Assembly (NCBI RefSeq): GCF_938030725.1
Contig: NZ_CALHIQ010000009.1
Coordinates: 1-10,097, forward strand
DNA from: an uncultured Fretibacterium sp.
Lineage (GTDB): Bacteria; Synergistota; Synergistia; Synergistales; Aminobacteriaceae
Length of the DNA: 10,097 bases
Reading direction: 5' to 3'
The position numbers and the translations under genes were made by a program. Under the pieces are notes generated by a model. It searched no databases, had not been told where the DNA came from, and worked only from the letters and a program-made list of their open reading frames with translations. Shown here one piece after another: positions 6,908 through 10,097 of this stretch. Positions within the stretch are counted from its first letter, which is position 1. Each line of letters opens with the position of its first letter.

Positions 6908-9751
6908 CTAGAGCCCCTTCCCGCAGCAATGCTTGTACTTCTTCCCGCTCCCGCAGGGGCACGGGTCGTTTCGCCCGATCTTCGTCCCCCGGCGCACGGG
7001 CTGGCGCTTCTCGCCTCCCGGCTGGGGCAGCGGGTCCTCTCCCCTGCCCTCCGGGCTGAAGCCCGGAAGCTGAAAATCCCGGCTCTCGGAAACGCGCCGC
7101 TCCCTGGAGGGCCCCTCCGCAGAGACGACCTGCACGCGGAAGATCTGCTCCGCGATGGCCTCCTTGACCCGCTCCATCATCTCCTGGAACAGGTTGAAGG
7201 ACTCGAACTGATACTCGATCAGTGGGTCCTTCTGGCCGATGGCCCGGAGCCCGATCCCCCGGCGCAGCTCGTCCATGGCCAGCAGGTGATCGCGCCAGGC
7301 GTTGTCCAGCGTGTTCAGCAGGACGTACCGCACCAGGCCCTCCGCCACCTCCGGCGGCAGGGTTGCCATCTTCCGGTCGTAGCGGGATTCGATTTCCTTC
7401 AGGATCTCCTCGCGCACCAGCTCCAGCCCGGCGCGGCTGTCCACCCGCGCCACCTCGTCCCCGCTCCCCGCCCCGAAGAGGGCACGGAAGCGCGCCTCGG
7501 CCCTCGCCGGGTCCGCCTCTCCCTCCTCCGGGAAGTAGTGGTCCAGGATCGAGGAGGCGACGCCGTGGACCACGTCCCGACCGTAGGCGACGACGTCCTC
7601 GTCCGTCAGAATCATGTGCCGCTCGTGGTAGACCGCTTCTCGCTGCTGGTTCATCACGTTGTCGTAGGCCAGGAGCTGCTTTCGGATGTCGAAGTGCATC
7701 TCCTCGACCTTGTGCTGCGACGATTCGATGATCCTGGAGAGCATCCCCGACTCGATGGCCTCTCCGTCCGTCATCCCCAGCTTCCCCATCAGGCCCTGAA
7801 TGCGCTCGGAGCCGAAGAGGCGCAGCAGGTTGTCCTCAAGGGAGAGGTAGAAACGGCTGCTGCCCGGGTCGCCCTGACGGCCGGACCGCCCGCGCAGCTG
7901 GTTGTCGATGCGGCGGGACTCGTGCCGCTCCGTCCCCACGATCGCCAGGCCGCCCAGCGCCGCCACCTTCTCGTGCTCCTCGCGGCAGGCGGCGGAGAAG
8001 TCCGCAAGGCAGGCGTCGTAGGCCTCCTTGATCCTGGCGAAGAACCCCCGCAGCCGCCCGGCGATCTCCGCGCCCTCGGCCGCGTTGATGCGCTGCTCCT
8101 TCAGGTAGTTCGCCGCCAGGTTCTCCGTGTCCAGGTTGGAGTAGCGCACGAAGTACTCGTAGACGCTCTCCTCGTCCAGTCCGCTCCCGCCCCAGTCGAT
8201 GTTGGGTCGGGTGGTCAGGAGCTTCTCCCTGGCCAGAAACTCCGGGTTCCCTCCCAGCATGATGTCCGTGCCGCGGCCCGCCATGTTCGTGGCGACGGTC
8301 ACCGCTCCCTCGTGTCCCGCCTGGGCCACGATGTGGGCCTCCTTCTCGTGGTGCTTCGCGTTCAGCACCTGGTGGGGCACGTGGCGGGCCTTCAACAGCT
8401 TGCTGACCCGCTCCGAATTCTCGATGGAGGTGGTCCCCACCAGGACGGGCTGTCCGCGCTTGTGGCACTCCTCCACGTCGTCCGCGACGGCGTTGAACTT
8501 CTCCACCATCGTGCCGTAGATCACGTCGGGGTTGTCCTTTCGGATCATCGGGCGGTGGGTGGGAATCGTCACCACCTGCAGGCCGTAGATCTCCTTAAAC
8601 TCCTCGGCCTCCGTTGCGGCCGTTCCCGTCATGCCCGCGAGCTTTCTGTACATGCGGAAGTAGTTCTGAAGGGTGATCGTGGCAAGCGTCTGGCTCTCAC
8701 GCCCAACCTTGACGCGCTCCTTCGCCTCGATGGCCTGATGGAGCCCGTCGGAGTAGCGGCGCCCCACCATAAGGCGTCCCGTGAACTCGTCCACGATCAC
8801 GATCTCCCCGTCCTTCACCACGTAATCCACGTCTCGGGTAAAGAGACGGTGCGCCTTCAGCGCCTGCACGATGCGGTGTGCCAGGTCGGAATGTGCCGCG
8901 TCGGAGAAGAGCCCCGGCAGCTTCAGGGCGTCCTCGCAGCGCTGGATGCCCGCCTCCGTGACGGCGATGCTGCGCTCCTTCTCGTCCTTCTCGTAGTCGG
9001 CCCCCTCCTTGAGCTGGCGGGCCACGCCGTCCGCCTTCACGTAGAGGTCCACGTTGTCGTCCGAGGGGCCTGAGATGATGAGGGGCGTCCGGGCCTCGTC
9101 GATGAGGATGGAGTCCACCTCGTCCACGATGCAGTAGGCGTGCGGGCGCTGCACCATCTGGTCCGCGCGCATCACCATGTTGTCGCGCAGGTAATCGAAG
9201 CCGAACTCGCTGTTCGTGCCGTAGGTTATGTCCGCCCTGTAGGCCTCGTAACGCTCCTCGGCCGGCATGTAGGGATAGATCACCCCCACGGAGAGCCCCA
9301 GGAAGTTGTAGATGGGAGCCATCCAGGCGGCGTCGCGCCGGGCCAGGTAGTCGTTCACGGTCACGAGGTGGACGCCCTCCCCCTTCAGGGCGTTGAGGAC
9401 GACGGCCAGAGTTGCCACCAGCGTCTTGCCCTCGCCAGTCTTCATCTCGGCGATGTGCCCGTCGTGCAGGGCCATGCCACCGATCAGCTGGACGTCGTAA
9501 TGGCGCAGGCCGATCGTCCTCCAGGACACCTCGCGGGCCAGCGCGAAGACCTCCGGCAGGAGCTCGTTCAGGTCCGCGCCCTCCCGCGCGTGTGCGCGCA
9601 GCTCCGCTCCGAGGGTCCGCAGCTCCTCGACGCTCCTGGCCTCCATCGCGTCCGACAGGGCGTTGACGTCCTCGACCTGCGCCCCGTACTTCCTGAGGGC
9701 GCGGTCGTTGGGGTCCAGCCCCAGCATCTTCCTTAAACTCTTCCACAGCAT
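6908..9751 (-). CDS. secA: Preprotein translocase ATPase SecA
   Basis: A 947-aa motor ATPase of Sec-dependent protein export, cycling between cytoplasm, membrane and SecYEG. The N-terminus is MLWKSLRKMLG. NBD1 has Walker A MKTGEGKTL (103-111), TVNDYLARRDAAWM (131-144), YGTNSEFGFDYLRD (177-190) and the DEVD box (210-213). The preprotein cross-linking domain follows (~228-370). NBD2 has MTGTA (374-378), GTTSIENSE (439-447), TNMAGRGTDIMLGG (488-501) and GTERHESRRIDNQLRGRSGRQGD (606-628). The scaffold and wing domains contain KVEEMHFDIRKQLLAYDNVMNQQR (681-704), and the C-tail ends in a SEC-C zinc motif with C931, C933, C942 and C943. The stretch between GG (500-501) and GGLAIVG (600-606) is unusually long. 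The start at 9751 is backed by GAGGTGA 8 bases upstream. It is the first gene of the tight cluster. Confidence 0.98.
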   Translation of the reverse strand: MLWKSLRKMLGLDPNDRALRKYGAQVEDVNALSDAMEARSVEELRTLGAELRAHAREGADLNELLPEVFALAREVSWRTIGLRHYDVQLIGGMALHDGHIAEMKTGEGKTLVATLAVVLNALKGEGVHLVTVNDYLARRDAAWMAPIYNFLGLSVGVIYPYMPAEERYEAYRADITYGTNSEFGFDYLRDNMVMRADQMVQRPHAYCIVDEVDSILIDEARTPLIISGPSDDNVDLYVKADGVARQLKEGADYEKDEKERSIAVTEAGIQRCEDALKLPGLFSDAAHSDLAHRIVQALKAHRLFTRDVDYVVKDGEIVIVDEFTGRLMVGRRYSDGLHQAIEAKERVKVGRESQTLATITLQNYFRMYRKLAGMTGTAATEAEEFKEIYGLQVVTIPTHRPMIRKDNPDVIYGTMVEKFNAVADDVEECHKRGQPVLVGTTSIENSERVSKLLKARHVPHQVLNAKHHEKEAHIVAQAGHEGAVTVATNMAGRGTDIMLGGNPEFLAREKLLTTRPNIDWGGSGLDEESVYEYFVRYSNLDTENLAANYLKEQRINAAEGAEIAGRLRGFFARIKEAYDACLADFSAACREEHEKVAALGGLAIVGTERHESRRIDNQLRGRSGRQGDPGSSRFYLSLEDNLLRLFGSERIQGLMGKLGMTDGEAIESGMLSRIIESSQHKVEEMHFDIRKQLLAYDNVMNQQREAVYHERHMILTDEDVVAYGRDVVHGVASSILDHYFPEEGEADPARAEARFRALFGAGSGDEVARVDSRAGLELVREEILKEIESRYDRKMATLPPEVAEGLVRYVLLNTLDNAWRDHLLAMDELRRGIGLRAIGQKDPLIEYQFESFNLFQEMMERVKEAIAEQIFRVQVVSAEGPSRERRVSESRDFQLPGFSPEGRGEDPLPQPGGEKRQPVRRGTKIGRNDPCPCGSGKKYKHCCGKGL

Positions 9752-9755
9752 TCAG

Positions 9756-9766
9756 GCAGTCACCTC
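9756..9766 (-). promoter_or_regulatory. secA Shine-Dalgarno overlapping a leader-ORF stop codon
   Basis: GAGGTGA (minus strand, 9766-9760) stands 8 bases before the secA ATG and matches the 3' end of 16S rRNA well. Its last three bases are also the TGA stop of the candidate leader ORF at 9828-9760. Ribosomes ending there would sit directly on the secA initiation site. Confidence 0.6.
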
Positions 9767-9828
9767 AAAATGATAATGTCAACGTCAAAAAATGCAGAAG
9801 TGCGGGGCCCCCTGGGGCTCCCGCGCAC
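9760..9828 (-). CDS. Candidate 22-codon leader ORF upstream of secA
   Basis: On the minus strand, GTG at 9828 opens a 22-codon frame ending in TGA at 9762-9760, inside the secA Shine-Dalgarno. The peptide begins MRGSPRGPR and ends FFDVDIIILR: a basic, proline/arginine-rich start and a hydrophobic isoleucine-rich end. AGGAGG (9845-9840) lies 11 bases before the GTG, a long spacing, and only 5 bases before an in-frame CTG (9834), which might be the real start. There is no methionine start, and the peptide is too short to carry a SecM-type signal sequence with an arrest motif. Translation is not proven. A regulatory leader peptide or coupling ORF is the inference; a chance ORF is the alternative. 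Confidence 0.35.
   Translation of the reverse strand: MRGSPRGPRTSAFFDVDIIILR
9787..9828 (-). terminator. Attenuator-like hairpin and U-rich run in the secA leader
   Basis: On the secA strand GTGCG-GGG-CCC pairs with GGG-CCC-CGCAC (9828-9800), about eleven pairs with bulges of 1 and 2 bases and a 4-base loop. TTCTGCATTTTTT (9799-9787) follows. The stem is almost all G:C. The pure T run starts 7 bases after the stem, so this is not a perfect intrinsic terminator but resembles an attenuator. It encloses the GTG start of the leader ORF. Confidence 0.4.
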
Positions 9829-9848
9829 CGGCAGCTTTTCCTCCTGCC

Positions 9849-9854
9849 ATTATA
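9849..9854 (-). promoter_or_regulatory. TATAAT -10 box for the secA cluster
   Basis: A perfect TATAAT on the minus strand, 97 bases before the secA ATG, would start transcription near 9842. The -35 position with a 17-bp spacer reads GGACGC, a poor match, and lies inside the 9860-9879 palindrome. The promoter would drive secA, the exported-protein gene, argS and the ftsB-like gene. Confidence 0.55.
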
Positions 9855-9859
9855 GCCCA

Positions 9860-9879
9860 CGGGACGCCGCTGCGTCCCG
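9860..9879. repeat. 8-bp perfect inverted repeat after the yitT-like gene
   Basis: CGGGACGC (9860-9867) and GCGTCCCG (9872-9879) flank a 4-base centre. It begins 2 bases after the yitT-like stop codon and covers the -35 region of the secA promoter. No T run follows on either strand. It could be a weak or factor-dependent terminator for the upstream gene, or an operator for secA transcription. Confidence 0.45.
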
Positions 9880-9880
9880 G

Positions 9881-10097
9881 CTACAGGGAGCGCCAGTTCT
9901 TGAAGCCCTGCCCCAGCACCTCCGAGGCGTCGCAGATGGAAACGAAAGCATGGGGGTCCTTCTCCTTGAGGAAGCGCTTGAGGTTCGCCACCTGGCGCGG
10001 CCCCAAAAGGGAGAGGAGCACCGGACGGGGCTCGCCCGTGTAGACGCCCCGGCCGTCGAGGCGGGTCACGCCGCGTCCCGTCGCCGTGATGAAGCGG
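9881..10097 (-). CDS. YitT family protein, C-terminal DUF2179 part (partial)
   Basis: Only the last ~72 codons are in the window; the frame stays open to the right edge, so the start lies outside. The visible part reads RFITATGRGVTRLDGRGVYTGE, then PRPVLLSLLGPRQVANLKRF, DPHAFVSICDASEVLGQGF and a TAG stop. The GRGVTxLxGxGxYTG block and the xDPxAFVxIxDAxEVLGxGF ending are the hallmarks of the C-terminal cytoplasmic DUF2179 domain of YitT/YpjC-type multi-pass membrane proteins. Their function is poorly known. The membrane segments expected upstream are not in this window. A GTG inside the frame (10069) is not taken as the start, because conserved sequence continues before it. It is 129 bases ahead of secA, with a promoter in between. 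Confidence 0.8.
   Translation of the reverse strand, partial: RFITATGRGVTRLDGRGVYTGEPRPVLLSLLGPRQVANLKRFLKEKDPHAFVSICDASEVLGQGFKNWRSL

Noticed and set aside
5456..9073. A 1205-codon open frame on the plus strand opposite secA and the exported-protein gene
   Set aside because: It is antisense to unmistakable SecA motifs, has low-complexity composition rich in R, L, V, H, Q and G, and shows no domain. It results from the strong G/C third-position bias of the real genes.
9777..9788. Tandem TTGACG-TTGACA on the minus strand just before secA, as a -35 element
   Set aside because: No -10-like hexamer follows at 15-19 bp on the minus strand; the next bases are the Shine-Dalgarno and start of secA. 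The repeat is more simply part of the leader ORF (codons for DVD).
9760..9828. A SecM- or MifM-type secretion monitor upstream of secA
   Set aside because: The frame has only 22 codons, no signal peptide or membrane segment and no recognisable arrest motif, so it could not report export in the way those proteins do.
1..10097. CRISPR arrays, insertion sequences, attachment sites, tRNA or rRNA genes
   Set aside because: No evenly spaced direct repeats, transposase or integrase motifs, terminal inverted repeats, or cloverleaf and rRNA signatures were seen on reading either strand.

Overview
The window looks like bacterial chromosome from a GC-rich organism. The coding parts are strongly G/C-biased at third codon positions, which also produces very long spurious antisense frames, and the first ~240 bases are clearly more A/T-rich. 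The gene content is core housekeeping (SecA, arginyl-tRNA synthetase, a DivIC/FtsB-type divisome protein) next to a large MalT-like LuxR-family ATPase regulator. The SecA has a C-terminal SEC-C zinc motif and the neighbour gene is YitT-like. From memory, the combination fits a Synergistetes/Synergistaceae-type bacterium best. This taxonomic guess is inference and could not be checked here.

Layout. Bases 1-337 are non-coding: A/T tracts, several inverted repeats, a TATAAT box and a leader with a possible 7-codon upstream ORF. Bases 338-2935 (+) encode an 865-aa STAND/MalT-like transcriptional activator. A 30-bp gap containing a small hairpin separates it from a convergent minus-strand cluster. 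Read in the direction of transcription (right to left), that cluster is: the 3' end of a YitT/DUF2179 membrane-protein gene (10097-9881); a 129-bp intergenic region holding a perfect TATAAT, a GC hairpin with a U-rich tail and a candidate 22-codon leader ORF; secA (9751-6908); a secreted 629-aa protein resembling the DUF3857/transglutaminase-like family but without a recognisable catalytic cysteine (6904-5015); argS (5000-3276); and a small membrane-anchored coiled-coil FtsB/DivIC-type protein (3271-2966).

Gaps inside secA-unknown-argS-ftsB are 3, 14 and 4 bases, so these four very likely form one transcription unit driven from the region before secA. It would co-express protein export, an exported protein of unknown role, arginine tRNA charging and a septum-formation factor. 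The plus-strand regulator has its own promoter region and is probably functionally separate; its targets are not evident here.

The most interesting signal is the secA leader. A short ORF starts inside a strong hairpin, the hairpin is followed by a U-rich run, and the stop codon of the ORF lies inside the secA Shine-Dalgarno sequence. This could be a leader-peptide/attenuator control of secA unlike classical SecM. No complete novel defence or mobile system is visible. There are no CRISPR arrays, transposases, rRNA or tRNA genes in the window.
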